A DNA stretch of 64,000 bases from Streptomyces sp. LX-29. GTDB lineage: Bacteria > Actinomycetota > Actinomycetes > Streptomycetales > Streptomycetaceae. The notes beneath the pieces were generated by a model that saw only the letters and a program-made list of their open reading frames with translations, had not been told where the DNA came from and searched no databases. A program made the translations under genes and the position numbers. Below are positions 25,447 through 34,663 of this stretch, in pieces. Numbering within the stretch: position 1 is the stretch's first letter; every line of letters begins with the position of its first letter. The stretch is from assembly GCF_029541745.1 (NCBI RefSeq), contig NZ_CP089746.1:1674001-1738000 (forward strand), written 5' to 3'.

Positions 25447-26340
25447 ATGGCCAACGAAGAGCACACCCCGGTGACGGTCATCGGTCTGGGTCTGATGGGG
25501 ACGGCGCTGGCCGGGGCCTTCCTCGCGGCCGGCCACCCGACCACGGTGTGGAACCGGTCCCCCCAGAAGGCCGACGCGTTGGTCGCCCGGGGCGCGACCC
25601 GCGCCGGGTCGGTCACCGAGGCGGTCGCCGCCAGCCCGCTGGTGATCGTGTGCGTACTGGACTACGACGCCGTGGACGAGGTGCTGGACGCGGCCTCCGG
25701 TGACGCGGCGAACGGCGCGCTGGCCGGCACGACGCTGGTGAATCTCACCAACGGAACGCCCCAGCAGGCCCGCGCCATGGCGGCCCGGGTCGCCGAGCGC
25801 GGCGCGGAGTACCTGGACGGCGGGATCATGGCGGTCCCGCAGGGCATCGCCACCCCGGCGGCGCTGCTGCTCTACAGCGGCGCGGAGGCCGCCTTCCAGC
25901 GGTACGAGAAGGAGCTGTCCGTGCTGGGCGCGGCGGTGCACGTCAGCCCCGACCCGGGGCTGGCCTCGCTCCAGGACCTGGCCATGCTCAGCGCCATGTA
26001 CGGCATGTTCGCGGGCTACTTCCAGGCCGTCGCCCTGGTGTCCACCGAGGGCGTCCCGGCGACCGGGTTCACCTCGCTGCTGCTCCCCTTCCTCAACGCC
26101 ATGGTGGCCAACCTGCCGGAGGCAGCCCGGGAGATCGACAGTGGCGAGTACACCAGCGCCGGAAGCTCCCTGGAGATGCAGGTGGGCGCCTACCGCACCC
26201 TCACCCAGGTCGCCGCCGACCAGGGCATGAACGCGGAGCTGATCGCCCCCGTGCTGCGCCTGATCGAGCGACGGGTGGCCGACGGCTTCGGTCACCAGGG
26301 GCTGTCCAGCCTGGTGGAGCTGGTCAAGCCCACCGCGTGA
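25447..26340 (+). CDS. NAD(P)-dependent imine-reductase-like / beta-hydroxyacid dehydrogenase-family enzyme
   Basis: A 297-residue oxidoreductase. The N-terminal Rossmann fold begins VTVIGLGLMGTALAGAFL with G13-x-G15-x2-G18 and GHPTTVWNRS. The C-terminal half is the helical domain that forms the dimer active site. The lengths and the GLGLMG...TVWNRS pattern fit Streptomyces imine reductases better than 3-hydroxyisobutyrate dehydrogenases, where a catalytic lysine is expected; the physiological substrate is unknown. Monocistronic, with its own promoter-like AT-rich region. Confidence 0.8.
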   Translation: MANEEHTPVTVIGLGLMGTALAGAFLAAGHPTTVWNRSPQKADALVARGATRAGSVTEAVAASPLVIVCVLDYDAVDEVLDAASGDAANGALAGTTLVNLTNGTPQQARAMAARVAERGAEYLDGGIMAVPQGIATPAALLLYSGAEAAFQRYEKELSVLGAAVHVSPDPGLASLQDLAMLSAMYGMFAGYFQAVALVSTEGVPATGFTSLLLPFLNAMVANLPEAAREIDSGEYTSAGSSLEMQVGAYRTLTQVAADQGMNAELIAPVLRLIERRVADGFGHQGLSSLVELVKPTA

Positions 26341-26352
26341 CGGGGCGCCACG

Positions 26353-26374
26353 CCCGGCGCCGACGGACGCCGGG
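26353..26374. terminator. Terminator hairpin between convergent genes
   Basis: CCCGGCG and CGCCGGG arms around an 8-base loop, starting 12 bases past the imine-reductase-like stop and 37 bases from the stop of the convergent DsbA-family gene. No T run. Confidence 0.5.
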
Positions 26375-26410
26375 GGCGCGGCCCGGTGCGGAGGCCGAGC
26401 CGCCGGGTCG

Positions 26411-27061
26411 TCAGCTGAAGTCGAGGTCGCCGGTGCGGGTGCGCTTCAGCTCGAAGAACTTCGGGTAGCCGGCCAGCAGTCGGGCGCCCTCGAAGACGCG
26501 CAGCGCGTCCTCACCACGCGGAACGGCGGTGAGGACGGGGCCGAAGAAGGCGACCCCGTCGATGTGGATCGTCGGGGTGCCGACCTCCTCGCCGACCGGG
26601 TCCATGCCCTCGTGGTGGCTCTTGCGCAGCGCCTCGTCGTACGCGGTGTCGTGGGCCGCCTCGGCCAGTTCGGCCGGCAGCCCCACCTCCGCCAGGGCCT
26701 CCTTGATCACCACATCGGTGTCCTTGTTGCCCCCGTTGTGGATGCGGGTGCCGAGCGCCGTGTACAGGTCGCGCAGCACCTCCTCGCCGTGGTGCTGAGC
26801 GGCCGCGACGCACACCCGGACCGGGCCCCAGCCCTTCTCCAGCATCTCCTTGTAGCGCTGCGGGATGTCCTCACGTCCCTCGTTCAGCACCGACAGGCTC
26901 ATCACCCGGAACCGCAGCTCCAGCTCACGCTGCCGCGCCACCTCCAGGATCCAGCGCGAGCTGATCCAGGCGAAGGGGCAGGCGGGGTCGAAGTAGAAGT
27001 CGACCTTGGGGACGGTGTCGGTGGCGGCGGAGGTCCGGGGTGTCGTCTGCTGCGTCGTCAT
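26411..27061 (-). CDS. Mycothiol-dependent nitroreductase-like protein (Rv2466c family, DsbA fold)
   Basis: A 216-residue thioredoxin/DsbA-fold protein. [20 protein letters not shown] near the start matches the Rv2466c family of actinobacteria. The active-site motif reads C28-P-F-A31, so the second cysteine of the C-x2-C pair is absent, implying a one-cysteine mechanism with mycothiol. A cis-Pro segment [10 protein letters not shown] follows. The ATG at 27061 is chosen; another lies six bases upstream. A TAGGCT hexamer seven bases before the chosen ATG could be a -10 element giving a leaderless transcript. Confidence 0.82.
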   Translation of the reverse strand: MTTQQTTPRTSAATDTVPKVDFYFDPACPFAWISSRWILEVARQRELELRFRVMSLSVLNEGREDIPQRYKEMLEKGWGPVRVCVAAAQHHGEEVLRDLYTALGTRIHNGGNKDTDVVIKEALAEVGLPAELAEAAHDTAYDEALRKSHHEGMDPVGEEVGTPTIHIDGVAFFGPVLTAVPRGEDALRVFEGARLLAGYPKFFELKRTRTGDLDFS

Positions 27062-27281
27062 GTGCATGAGCCTAGTCCGCCGGTGGCCCACCCCTGAGGG
27101 CCAATCACCACTCGATTCCCTGGGCCACCGGCGCCCCCCGGAGCTCCGGGTGGAACAAGGACGGCACGCGCCCGGGCTCATGGGACGCCACGGCGGGAAG
27201 ACGGCGGCCGGCCGCCGCGCCCCGTGGGGGTGGGGTGCGACGGCCGGCCTGTTGCGCGGAGCGGAGGTCTCGCGGTGGTGC

Positions 27282-28496
27282 CTACTCCACGACCTTGAGC
27301 AGCTTGTTCGGCGTGCCCTCACTCGGGTTGGAGATCTTGTCGGGGGTGGCGCCCTCGGTCAGCGCGGCCGCCACCTGGTCGGGCGTGGCCTCCGGGTGAC
27401 CGGCGAGGTAGACCGCCGCGGCACCCGCGACGTGCGGGGTGGCCATCGAGGTACCGGAGATGGTCTTGGTGCCCTCGTCGCTGTCGTTCCAGGACGAGGT
27501 GATCTCCGAGCCAGGAGCGTAGAGGTCCACGATCTGGCCGAAGTTGGAGAAGTCCGACTGCTGGTCGTCCTCGGTGCTGGAGGCGACGGTGATCGCCTCC
27601 TGGACGCGGGCCGGCGAGCCCTGGCCTGCGTCGGTGGACTCGTTGCCCGCGGCCACGGCGAAGGTGACGCCGGAGGCGATCGCCTTCTTCACCGCGGCGT
27701 CCAGCGCCTCGTCGGCGCCGCCGCCGAGGCTCATGTTGGCGACCGACGGGCCCTGGTGGTGCTCGGTCACCCAGTCGATGCCCGCGACGACCTGCTCGGT
27801 GGTACCGGACCCCTGGTCGTCGAGGACCCGGACCGCGACGATCTTCGCCTTCTTGGCGACGCCGTGCTGAGCGCCGGCGATGGTGCCCGCGACATGGGTG
27901 CCGTGGCCCTGGCCGTCGTTGGCGTCGTCGTCGTTGTCGATGGCGTCGAAGCCGGAGACCGCGCGGCCCTCGAAGTCCTTGTGGGTCACGCGCACGCCGG
28001 TGTCGATGACGTACGCCGTGACGCCCTCACCGGCGTTGTCGGGGTACGTGTACTTCTTGTCGCCCGCGGTGTCGGCCTGGTCGACCCGGTCCAGGCCCCA
28101 CGACGGCGGGTTCTCCTGGGTGGCCTCGATGCTGAACCGCTGGTTCTGGACGACCTTGGCGACCGACGGGTCGGCGGCCAGGCGCTTGGCCTCGGTCTCC
28201 GTCAGCCCCTTGGCCGAGAAGCCGTTGACCGCGGAGTCGTAGCTGCGGCTCAGGGTGCCGCCGTACTCCTCGGCCAGGTCCTCGCCCTCGGAGGCGGCCT
28301 TGATGGTCTTGCCGCCCTTCAGCAGCACGATGTAGCTGCCGTCGACGGCGTCCTTGGACTCGGTGCCGTACACCGTGCCCTCGGCGGGCGTCGACGCGCC
28401 GGCCGGAAGGGCGACGAAGGCGCCCGCGGTCACCGCGGCGGCCGCGGCTATGCCCAGGGCGATCTTCCGCTTGCCGACACGCTTGTGTGTGGCCAT
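27282..28496 (-). CDS. Secreted subtilisin-like serine protease (S8 family) with I9 propeptide
   Basis: A 404-residue preproprotein. A Sec signal peptide covers about 1-34 ([19 protein letters not shown], cleavage near PAGAS), the I9-type inhibitor propeptide about 50-126 ([10 protein letters not shown]...VVQNQRFSI), and the mature proteinase-K-like domain follows. Catalytic residues are D165 (YVIDTGV), H198 (GHGTHVAGT) and S350 (GTSMATPHV); N285 is the oxyanion residue. No C-terminal cell-wall or P domain. GAGGAGGAA precedes the ATG. It probably acts as an extracellular endopeptidase. The gene stands alone. Confidence 0.93.
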   Translation of the reverse strand: MATHKRVGKRKIALGIAAAAAVTAGAFVALPAGASTPAEGTVYGTESKDAVDGSYIVLLKGGKTIKAASEGEDLAEEYGGTLSRSYDSAVNGFSAKGLTETEAKRLAADPSVAKVVQNQRFSIEATQENPPSWGLDRVDQADTAGDKKYTYPDNAGEGVTAYVIDTGVRVTHKDFEGRAVSGFDAIDNDDDANDGQGHGTHVAGTIAGAQHGVAKKAKIVAVRVLDDQGSGTTEQVVAGIDWVTEHHQGPSVANMSLGGGADEALDAAVKKAIASGVTFAVAAGNESTDAGQGSPARVQEAITVASSTEDDQQSDFSNFGQIVDLYAPGSEITSSWNDSDEGTKTISGTSMATPHVAGAAAVYLAGHPEATPDQVAAALTEGATPDKISNPSEGTPNKLLKVVE

Positions 28497-28922
28497 GACG
28501 AGGTTCCTCCTCGTGAGGTTGTGGGGGGAGTCGAGCTGCGGCCGTATCGAGACGTCGCAACTCCATCCGGAACGCAAGGAGTTCCGCTCCGGATCGACTC
28601 GAAACCCTGTCCGATGAGCGGGCCCGATTTCAAGCCCCAGGACAACTCCTGGGGCCGGTGTGACATACGCAACGTCCTTGCGAATCAACGAAGTCCACCG
28701 AACGCGGGCAAAGCGGCAGGGGCCCACGGCGCTCCCACCCGAACGGCGCGCTCGGCCGCGCCGCTCGCCCCCGGGGCCGTAATCCGATTGCGGTCCGCTC
28801 GCCGGAGTCGTACGGTCCACTCGTCGCGTGGCGATCCCCGCCGCGCGTCCAGTCGCGCTTCCGCAGCCCCTGCTTGACGATCGGCGAGGGCGGTTCGGCG
28901 CACGTACGGGAGGAGTTCACCG
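28497..28922. other. Intergenic region upstream of the protease, with 9-bp palindrome at 28634-28655
   Basis: About 425 bases between divergent genes. A perfect inverted repeat, arms GCCCCAGGA and TCCTGGGGC around CAAC, is at 28634-28655, 138 bases before the protease ATG; it could be an operator or the end of another transcript. Nearer the gene, ATCCGG/CCGGAT arms near 28570-28600 may form a leader hairpin. No further gene is supported here. Confidence 0.45.
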
Positions 28923-29075
28923 ATGGGCGGCAGTCCCGGCATCGGCGTCTTCACCCGGTTCCCCACCCACGGCCTCGCCGGGGTGGCGCGTGCGTGCGCC
29001 TTTCTTCCGTCGACCCGCCGCCCGCGGCGTGGCCCGGCGCCCTGGCCGGCCCGGACCCGCCCAGTCATCCCCTGA
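28923..29075 (+). CDS. Candidate leader peptide (50 codons) of the Erm methyltransferase
   Basis: An ATG with a near-ideal ribosome site (GGGAGGAG) seven bases upstream opens a 50-codon frame that ends 183 bases before the erm start. Its beginning, MGGSPGIGVFTRFP, has a hydrophobic I-G-V-F segment six residues in, reminiscent of stalling segments such as IFVI in ErmC leaders; the resemblance is suggestive only. The rest is Arg/Pro-rich. GC-rich inverted repeats follow, and a GGCCGGC near 29043 is complementary to GCCGGCC overlapping the erm ribosome-site region. Translational or transcriptional attenuation by macrolides is inferred. Confidence 0.5.
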   Translation: MGGSPGIGVFTRFPTHGLAGVARACAFLPSTRRPRRGPAPWPARTRPVIP

Positions 29076-29258
29076 GCCGCTGAGCCGCCAGGGCCCCCGT
29101 CCGTCCAGGAATCACTCGTTCCGGACGGGTGGCGAGGCCCGATCCACGCCGTTCCGTGCCCTGACACGGTGCCCTGCGCAACGCGCCGGCCCGTGCCGTC
29201 AGCCGTTCCGCGCCACGTTCGCGCCGCCGCCCGTCCGGCTCCGAAAGGACCGCCGGCC

Positions 29259-30104
29259 GTGGCCCGCATCCAGCCCAGCACCACCCGGAACACCCCCGAT
29301 CGACACCCCACCGGGGAGCCCCGTCGCACCGAGCGCGACCGCGCCCGCCGCACGCTCTCCCAGAACTTCCTGACCGACCCCCGCGTCGTGGAAAGCCTGG
29401 TGCGCCTCGCGCGACCTCGCCCCACCGATCTGCTCATCGAGGTGGGCGCGGGCCGCGGCGTGCTCACCGAGGCGCTCGCGCCGCACTGCCGCACCCTGGT
29501 GGCCTACGAGGTCGACCCCCGTCTGATCGACGGACTGCGGACGCGGCTGCGGCCCTATCCGCAGGTGCGGGTGGTGCGACAGGACTTCCTCACCGCCGTC
29601 GCCCCGGACACCCCGTTCGCGGTGGTGGCCAACGTGCCCTACGCCCGCACCTCCGAGGTCGTCCGGTGGTGTCTGCGGGCCCCCCGGTTGACCTCGGCGA
29701 CCCTGCTCACGCAGTGGGAGTACGCCCGCAAGCGCTCGGGCGACTACGGACGTTGGAGCCTGCTGACCGTGCGGAGCTGGCCGGAGGTCGAGTGGCGGCT
29801 GTGCGGCCGGGTGGCGCGCACCGCCTTCCGACCGGTGCCGCGCGTGGACGGTGGCCTGTTGCGGCTGACCCGGCGGCCGGAGCCGCTGCTCGGCACGTCG
29901 GCGGACCGTGCGGCGTACGCGCGCCTGGTCGATCTCGGCTTCTCCGGGGTCGGCGGCAGTCTGCACGCCTCGCTGCGGCGCGCCTGCCCGACCCGGACGC
30001 TGGACCAGGCGTTCCACCGGGCGGGGCTGCGCCGGGATGTGGTGGTGGCGCAGGTGACGCCCAATCAGTGGCTGACGCTGTACCGCGCGGTGGCGCGCCG
30101 CTGA
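29259..30104 (+). CDS. erm: Erm-type 23S rRNA (adenine-N6) methyltransferase
   Basis: A 281-residue enzyme that methylates A2058 of 23S rRNA, giving macrolide-lincosamide-streptogramin B resistance. The Erm signature QNFLTDPRVVESLVRLA is at about 35-51, the SAM motif EVGAGRG at 61-67, the acidic DxxL (YEVDPRLIDGL) follows, and the catalytic motif IV is N125-V-P-Y128. WEYARKRSGDYGRW resembles the short Streptomyces enzymes (TlrD, Lrm), which monomethylate; that degree of methylation is inferred. A basic N-terminal tail of about 30 residues is present. The GTG is set by GAAAGGA upstream. KsgA is the alternative family but the sequence blocks fit Erm. Confidence 0.9.
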   Translation: MARIQPSTTRNTPDRHPTGEPRRTERDRARRTLSQNFLTDPRVVESLVRLARPRPTDLLIEVGAGRGVLTEALAPHCRTLVAYEVDPRLIDGLRTRLRPYPQVRVVRQDFLTAVAPDTPFAVVANVPYARTSEVVRWCLRAPRLTSATLLTQWEYARKRSGDYGRWSLLTVRSWPEVEWRLCGRVARTAFRPVPRVDGGLLRLTRRPEPLLGTSADRAAYARLVDLGFSGVGGSLHASLRRACPTRTLDQAFHRAGLRRDVVVAQVTPNQWLTLYRAVARR

Positions 30105-30183
30105 GGGAACCCGTCCGGCGGTCGGCACATCTCCTGGGGCGGGGGCGACGCGGGGGCGCTCCCGCCCTCGGGAGGGAAGACGC

Positions 30184-31191
30184 ATGAAGAGGCGGACTCT
30201 GTTGCGCGGGGCCGTGGCCGGGGCGGCCGCGGTACCGGTGGGAAGCTGGCTCGGCGGCGCCGCGAACGCCGCTCCGGTCGACTTCCCGGTGGCGATCTGC
30301 GAGCAGCACTCCAACCGGTTCCTGGTCCACGACCGCACGGAGAGGTGGAACGACGCGACCGTCAACTGGGTCTTCGACCCGGGCAAGGGCCGCACCGGCT
30401 GGGACAACCCGTTCGAGATCCGGTTCCGCGACACCCGGCGGTACGGCACGCTCGTGCTGATGACCGCGGGCAAGCCGAAGAACGGCCGGGCCGGGATCGT
30501 CCGGTTCGGTCGCTGGGGCAGCCGGCTCGGCCACGGCGACCTGCTGTGGGAGGCGCCCGTCAGCAGCTATCCGCACAGCATCGAGCGGGTGCCGGACAAG
30601 CTCGCCGTGGTCGTCGCGGGCTCACGCGGCGCGCTGCACGTCTTCGGCCCCAAGAGCAGCGACGTGAGCACGCTCCGGGAGGTGCAGACGCTTCACGCCC
30701 GCGACCTGGGCGCGCTGAAGGAGCCGCACGGGGTGCTCTGGGACGACCAGCTCAAGCTGCTGTGGGTGATCGGCGGCCCGATCCTGCGGAGCTACGAGGT
30801 CGTGGGCGGCCTGCGCTCCTGTCGGCTGCGCAAGGTGGGCCGGGACATCGACCTGCGCAGGGGGGTGCCGGAGGGCAAGCACCACGGCCACGATCTGCAG
30901 CCCGACTACACCAACCCGCGGCGTCTCCTGATCACCGACACCAACGGCGTGTACTGGGTGGACCGCAGGACCCGGGAGAAGGGGACGGTCTGGTACCGCC
31001 AGCCCGCCAGCAAGCTGGTCAAGTCGTATGTGATCCACGCGTCGGGCCAGGCGATGTGGACCCGGGACTCGAGCGGGACGAAAGACGATCGGTTCGGCGA
31101 CGACACCGTGTACTTCTCCTCCGGCGGCCACCGGAGGCAGTCGGAGGCTCAGATCTACAAGGCGCGCATCGTGACGACCCGGTTCCACTGA
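30184..31191 (+). CDS. Tat-exported DUF6528-family protein
   Basis: A 335-residue protein with a twin-arginine-like leader (MKRRTLLRGAVAGAAAVPVG) and a cleavage site near ANA-AP. The mature part contains repeated short beta-strand blocks and the H-x-x-H-G-H-D segment (GKHHGHDLQPDY), consistent with a beta-propeller fold of the DUF6528 type. No catalytic role is known. GGGAGGGAAG precedes the ATG. It lies 79 bases after erm in the same direction, so it may be co-transcribed with it, but no functional link is evident. Confidence 0.75.
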   Translation: MKRRTLLRGAVAGAAAVPVGSWLGGAANAAPVDFPVAICEQHSNRFLVHDRTERWNDATVNWVFDPGKGRTGWDNPFEIRFRDTRRYGTLVLMTAGKPKNGRAGIVRFGRWGSRLGHGDLLWEAPVSSYPHSIERVPDKLAVVVAGSRGALHVFGPKSSDVSTLREVQTLHARDLGALKEPHGVLWDDQLKLLWVIGGPILRSYEVVGGLRSCRLRKVGRDIDLRRGVPEGKHHGHDLQPDYTNPRRLLITDTNGVYWVDRRTREKGTVWYRQPASKLVKSYVIHASGQAMWTRDSSGTKDDRFGDDTVYFSSGGHRRQSEAQIYKARIVTTRFH

Positions 31192-31210
31192 GCCGGTCCG
31201 GCGGCCGGCG

Positions 31211-31246
31211 CCCGCCGTACGCGCTGCTCCACGCGCGTACGGCGGG
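31211..31246. terminator. Bidirectional terminator, 13-bp perfect stem
   Basis: CCCGCCGTACGCG pairs perfectly with CGCGTACGGCGGG around a 10-base loop, between the stops of the DUF6528 gene and the convergent glycosyltransferase gene. Confidence 0.75.
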
Positions 31247-31263
31247 GGCCGTGGCCGGTCCGG

Positions 31264-32451
31264 TCAGGCGGGCAGCGCCGCCTCGATGAGGTCGGCCGCC
31301 TGCCGGGTGCCGCCCTCGGCTTCCACCTGCCGGCGCACCTCGGCGCACCGCTTCGCCACCTCGGGGTCGGAGACGAGCGCCAGCACCGCCTCGCGCAGCG
31401 CCTCGGCGGTGGCCTCCTCCTTGGGCAGGTGGCGGGCCACGCCGAGGGACTGGAGCACGTCGGCGTTGCCGAACTGGTCGACGGCCTGGGGCACGGCGAC
31501 CATCGGCACCCCGCAGGCGAGCCCCTCCTGGCTGCCGCCGGCGCCGGCGTGGGTGATGAAGGCGTCGGCCTGCCGGAGGATGCTCAGCTGCGGCACCCAA
31601 CGGTGAACCTCGATGTTGTCCGGGATCTCGCCGAGCCCAGCCAGGTCGACGTGCGCGCCGATCTGGAGCACCACGTGCCAGCCCGGCAGCCCGCCGAACG
31701 CCGCCACGCAGGCGCGGTAGAGGTCCGGCTCCCTGGTCCAGGTCGAGCCGAGCGAGATCAGCAGCACCTTGTCCCGGGCGGCCGCGGCGGGGCGCCGCCA
31801 CTCGGTCTCGTCCCGGGCGCCCTGGCAGGCGCCGACGAAGGTGTACACGGTCTCGTCGACGCGGTCGGCGTGCGGCTGGAGGGCCCTGGGGATGAGGACG
31901 ACGCAGCGGTCGGGGCGGCCCAGCATCCGGTCCGGGTCGGTGTCGGCCAGGCCGTTGGCGTCCAGCCAGGCGCGGAAGCGCGCGTAGTACGCCTGCCCCC
32001 GCTCGGACGCCTTCAGCTCGGCGTACATCGGCTCGGCCACCTCCTCCTCGTAGCCCTCCCAGGCGACCAGGTTGGGCGAGAGCTGGATGGCGGGGACGCC
32101 CCAGCGGCGAGCGAGGACGGGGGCGGGCCAGGCGGTGATGTCCCACAGCACCAGGTCGGGTTCGTCGCCCGCGTAGGCCGCCGCGTGTTGCGGCAGCGCC
32201 TGGATCGCGTCCGCCAGGAACGGCTCGATGTGCTCGATCAACTCGGTGCCCCACGCCTCCGGCTCGTCGGCGGTCGGCAGCACGGAGCCGAAGACCCTGG
32301 GCTCGGCGCCGGTCGCGGCGACCTTCTCCGCGAAGGACTCGGGTATCGCGTAGGTGACCCGGTGGCCCCGGGCGACGAGCTCACGGATCACTTCGAGGCT
32401 CGGGTTGACGTGGCCGTGGGCGGCGATGCTGAACATGGCGATGTGGCTCAT
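31264..32451 (-). CDS. mgt: Macrolide-inactivating UDP-glycosyltransferase (Mgt/OleI type)
   Basis: A 395-residue GT1-family (GT-B fold) enzyme. The N-terminal acceptor domain begins [20 protein letters not shown] with the catalytic-type histidine in AAHGHVNP; the C-terminal donor site reads [20 protein letters not shown] followed by DQFGNA (about 296-325). Both match macrolide glycosyltransferases, which attach a sugar to the 2'-OH of desosamine and inactivate the drug in the cytoplasm. In S. lividans the homologous gene is next to the erm gene lrm; here the two are close but convergent. Transcription appears leaderless from a promoter containing an operator. Confidence 0.88.
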   Translation of the reverse strand: MSHIAMFSIAAHGHVNPSLEVIRELVARGHRVTYAIPESFAEKVAATGAEPRVFGSVLPTADEPEAWGTELIEHIEPFLADAIQALPQHAAAYAGDEPDLVLWDITAWPAPVLARRWGVPAIQLSPNLVAWEGYEEEVAEPMYAELKASERGQAYYARFRAWLDANGLADTDPDRMLGRPDRCVVLIPRALQPHADRVDETVYTFVGACQGARDETEWRRPAAAARDKVLLISLGSTWTREPDLYRACVAAFGGLPGWHVVLQIGAHVDLAGLGEIPDNIEVHRWVPQLSILRQADAFITHAGAGGSQEGLACGVPMVAVPQAVDQFGNADVLQSLGVARHLPKEEATAEALREAVLALVSDPEVAKRCAEVRRQVEAEGGTRQAADLIEAALPA

Positions 32452-32458
32452 GCCCCTC

Positions 32459-32487
32459 ACGGTAACGAGACGATACGTCTCGTGCAA
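32459..32487 (-). promoter_or_regulatory. mgt promoter with TetR-like operator in the spacer
   Basis: Read on the minus strand: TTGCAC (-35, 32487-32482), 17-base spacer, TACCGT (-10, 32464-32459), then seven bases to the ATG, so the mRNA likely starts at or near the start codon. The spacer is filled by a perfect palindrome at 32465-32483, arms ACGAGACG and CGTCTCGT around ATA, the size and layout of a TetR-family site. A repressor released by a macrolide is the obvious model; no tetR gene is in the window. Confidence 0.65.
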
Positions 32488-32578
32488 CTGAATTCGATCA
32501 TCCCGGCCCCCGCCCTGCGGCTGGGGGCCGGAGTGCGAGACTGGGGCCGACCAGGCGGAACGGCGAGAGGGGCGGGGC

Positions 32579-33520
32579 GTGACCGAGACCGCGGGAGGGG
32601 CGAAGCCCGAGGGCACGGTGGCGTTCACCGAGGAGCGGGCGCGCGCGGTGCTCACGAAGGCGGTGCCGCTGCCGCGGCACGACGGCGACCGGGCCCGACT
32701 GCTGGCCTTCGGTGAGAACGCCGTCTTCGCCGTCGAGCGGTCCGACCGCCCGGACCTCGTGGTCCGCATCAGCCGCACCGCCGACGCGCACGCCCGGGAC
32801 CGCGCCGAGCGGGAGCTGCGGGTCGCCGAGTGGCTCGCGACCGAGGGACTGCCCACGGCGCGCCCCGCGCCATGGGGCGCGGACCAACCGCTGGCCTGCG
32901 ACGGACACCTCGTCACCTTCTGGGAGCGGCTGCCGGCGGCGGTGCGCCCGGCCGAACCGCGCGACCTGGCGAAGCTGCTCCGGCTCGTCCACGCGCTGCC
33001 CGCGCCGCCCTTCGAGCTGCCGCGCCGGGAGCTGCTGGGCGGGGTCGAGCGCTGGCTGCGGCTCGCGGGGGACGCGATCGACCCGGCGGACGCCGCCTGT
33101 CTGCGCGCCCGCCGGGACGACTTCGCGGCCGGCGTCGCCGAGCTGACCCCACACCTGCCGCTCGGCCCCATCCACGGCGACGCGCTGCCACGCAACGTGC
33201 ACGTCGGCCCGGACGGCCCGGTGCTGCTGGACCTGGAGACCTTCTCGACCGACCTGCGGGAGCACGACCTGGTCGTGATGGCGCTCTCCCGCGACCGGTA
33301 CGGGCTCGATCCGGCCGCCTACGACGACTTCGTCGCGGCGTACGGCTGGGACGTGCGCGACTGGGACGGGTGCGCCCTGCTGCGCGGCGCCCGCGAGACC
33401 GCCAGCTGCGCCTGGGTGGCGCAGCACACGCCGGGCAGCCCGGCGGCACGGAGGGAGTTCGACCGCCGGATCGCCTCACTGCGCGAGGGCGACGCGGCGG
33501 TGCGCTGGCACCCGTTCTGA
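32579..33520 (+). CDS. APH-fold small-molecule phosphotransferase
   Basis: A 313-residue kinase-like protein. The catalytic loop is H199-G-D201-x4-N206 (IHGDALPRN) and the metal-binding aspartate is D218 (LLDLETFS); the N-lobe strand with the ATP lysine position reads VVRISRT, where an arginine stands in. The family includes aminoglycoside and macrolide phosphotransferases but also homoserine and maltose kinases, so a drug substrate is only a possibility raised by the erm and mgt neighbours. It is divergent from mgt, 127 bases away; GAGAGGGG precedes the GTG. Confidence 0.75.
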   Translation: MTETAGGAKPEGTVAFTEERARAVLTKAVPLPRHDGDRARLLAFGENAVFAVERSDRPDLVVRISRTADAHARDRAERELRVAEWLATEGLPTARPAPWGADQPLACDGHLVTFWERLPAAVRPAEPRDLAKLLRLVHALPAPPFELPRRELLGGVERWLRLAGDAIDPADAACLRARRDDFAAGVAELTPHLPLGPIHGDALPRNVHVGPDGPVLLDLETFSTDLREHDLVVMALSRDRYGLDPAAYDDFVAAYGWDVRDWDGCALLRGARETASCAWVAQHTPGSPAARREFDRRIASLREGDAAVRWHPF

Positions 33521-33560
33521 TCCCGAGCCGGGCAGGGTGGCTGCCGGCCCGAGGACGGGA

Positions 33561-34526
33561 CTACCCGCGGCCACCCCCACCCGACCCGTTGAAGGATGAG
33601 CGGAAGCCGTCCAGGGTGGCCTCCATCCGGGTCACCTGGCCCTGGGTGAACATGAACATCCCGGCGTCGTCGGTGTAGTCCATGTAGTTGACGAACATGT
33701 CGCCATGGGGCCCGTTGTTGCACGAGATCTTGGGGAAGGTCGGCATCCCCGTGTTCTCGCCACCCTGGTTGGGGGTGTCGGCGACGAAGTCGCTGCCGCT
33801 GCAGCCGTCGAAGTCGTCGCCCCAGATATGGCGCAGATTGAGCCAGTGCCCGACCTCGTGCGTGGCGGTACGGCCGAGGTCGAACGGCGCGCTCGCGGTG
33901 CCGGTGGTGCCGAACGCCTTGTAGTTGATGACGACACCATCGGTTTCGGCGGGACCGCCGGGGAACTGGGCGTAGCCCAGCAGGGTGCCGCCGATCGCGC
34001 TGCTGAACACCTCACAGACCCAGAGGTTCAGATAGCGGTCGGCGGGCCAGGCGGCCACTCCGCCCTTCGCGGGGAACTTGACGGAGTCGTCTTCCGAATC
34101 GAACTTCTCGGTCTGGGTCTGCGTACGCGTGATGCCGTTGGTGGGCTGCCCCTGCGGATCGGTGGTGGCCAGCTCGAACTCGATGAGGCTGTCGGCCGCG
34201 ATCGGCTGCCACACCGTGGGCACCTTGCTGACGTCCGGATTGGCCTTCCGGAAGTCCTCGTTGAGCACGGTGATCTGACTGTGGATCTGGTCGTCGCCGA
34301 CGTTCTGCTCGTCGGTGTTGAACACGACGTGGACGACGACGGGGATCTTGGTGACCGCGGTCCTGCCCGACGTCAGCTCCCCGCTGGCGAACGCGAAGGC
34401 GTGGTTCTCGATCACCGTGCGATTCGCGGCGTACTCCCCGTCCCGCTCCAGCAGCCGGCGGTGGAGGGCCATCGTTCCGCAGTACTGCCCGCGTTCGAGG
34501 CCGGTGAACTCTTCGGTTTCTGGCAT
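33561..34526 (-). CDS. M43-family zinc metalloprotease (cytophagalysin/PAPP-A type)
   Basis: A 321-residue metzincin. The zinc site is H223-E224-x2-H227-x5-H233 ([11 protein letters not shown]) followed by G-D, and the Met-turn lies in [15 protein letters not shown], both typical of M43 (pappalysin) enzymes. Cys residues around CSGSDF and ISCNNG may pair. From the ATG set by AAGGAGGTG no signal peptide is visible, which is odd because most relatives are secreted; export may use another route, or the protein may act in the cytoplasm. The N-terminal [11 protein letters not shown] is shared by similar Streptomyces proteins. Ends in a Gly-rich tail. Confidence 0.85.
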   Translation of the reverse strand: MPETEEFTGLERGQYCGTMALHRRLLERDGEYAANRTVIENHAFAFASGELTSGRTAVTKIPVVVHVVFNTDEQNVGDDQIHSQITVLNEDFRKANPDVSKVPTVWQPIAADSLIEFELATTDPQGQPTNGITRTQTQTEKFDSEDDSVKFPAKGGVAAWPADRYLNLWVCEVFSSAIGGTLLGYAQFPGGPAETDGVVINYKAFGTTGTASAPFDLGRTATHEVGHWLNLRHIWGDDFDGCSGSDFVADTPNQGGENTGMPTFPKISCNNGPHGDMFVNYMDYTDDAGMFMFTQGQVTRMEATLDGFRSSFNGSGGGGRG

Positions 34527-34601
34527 GCCGCACCTCCTTCGTATTTCAAGGAATTCACTGCTCATGGGAGGCGCGGGCCGGTGCGGACTACCGCGGACCC
34601 A

Positions 34602-34617
34602 TACACTCAAAAGTGTA
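34602..34617. promoter_or_regulatory. Palindrome between the metalloprotease and a divergent small gene
   Basis: Perfect inverted repeat TACACT-CAAA-AGTGTA, located 76 bases before the protease ATG and 47 before the divergent small gene, in an unusually AT-rich stretch. Position suits an operator acting on one or both promoters. Confidence 0.5.
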
Positions 34618-34663
34618 GACACAGCCTAAGATCTACGGCAAGTACCCCGAAAGTGGACTAAAT

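Noticed and set aside
28874..29083. Alternative 69-codon TTG-initiated ORF in the erm leader
   Set aside because: It starts at a TTG without a ribosome site and overlaps the better supported ATG frame at 28923.
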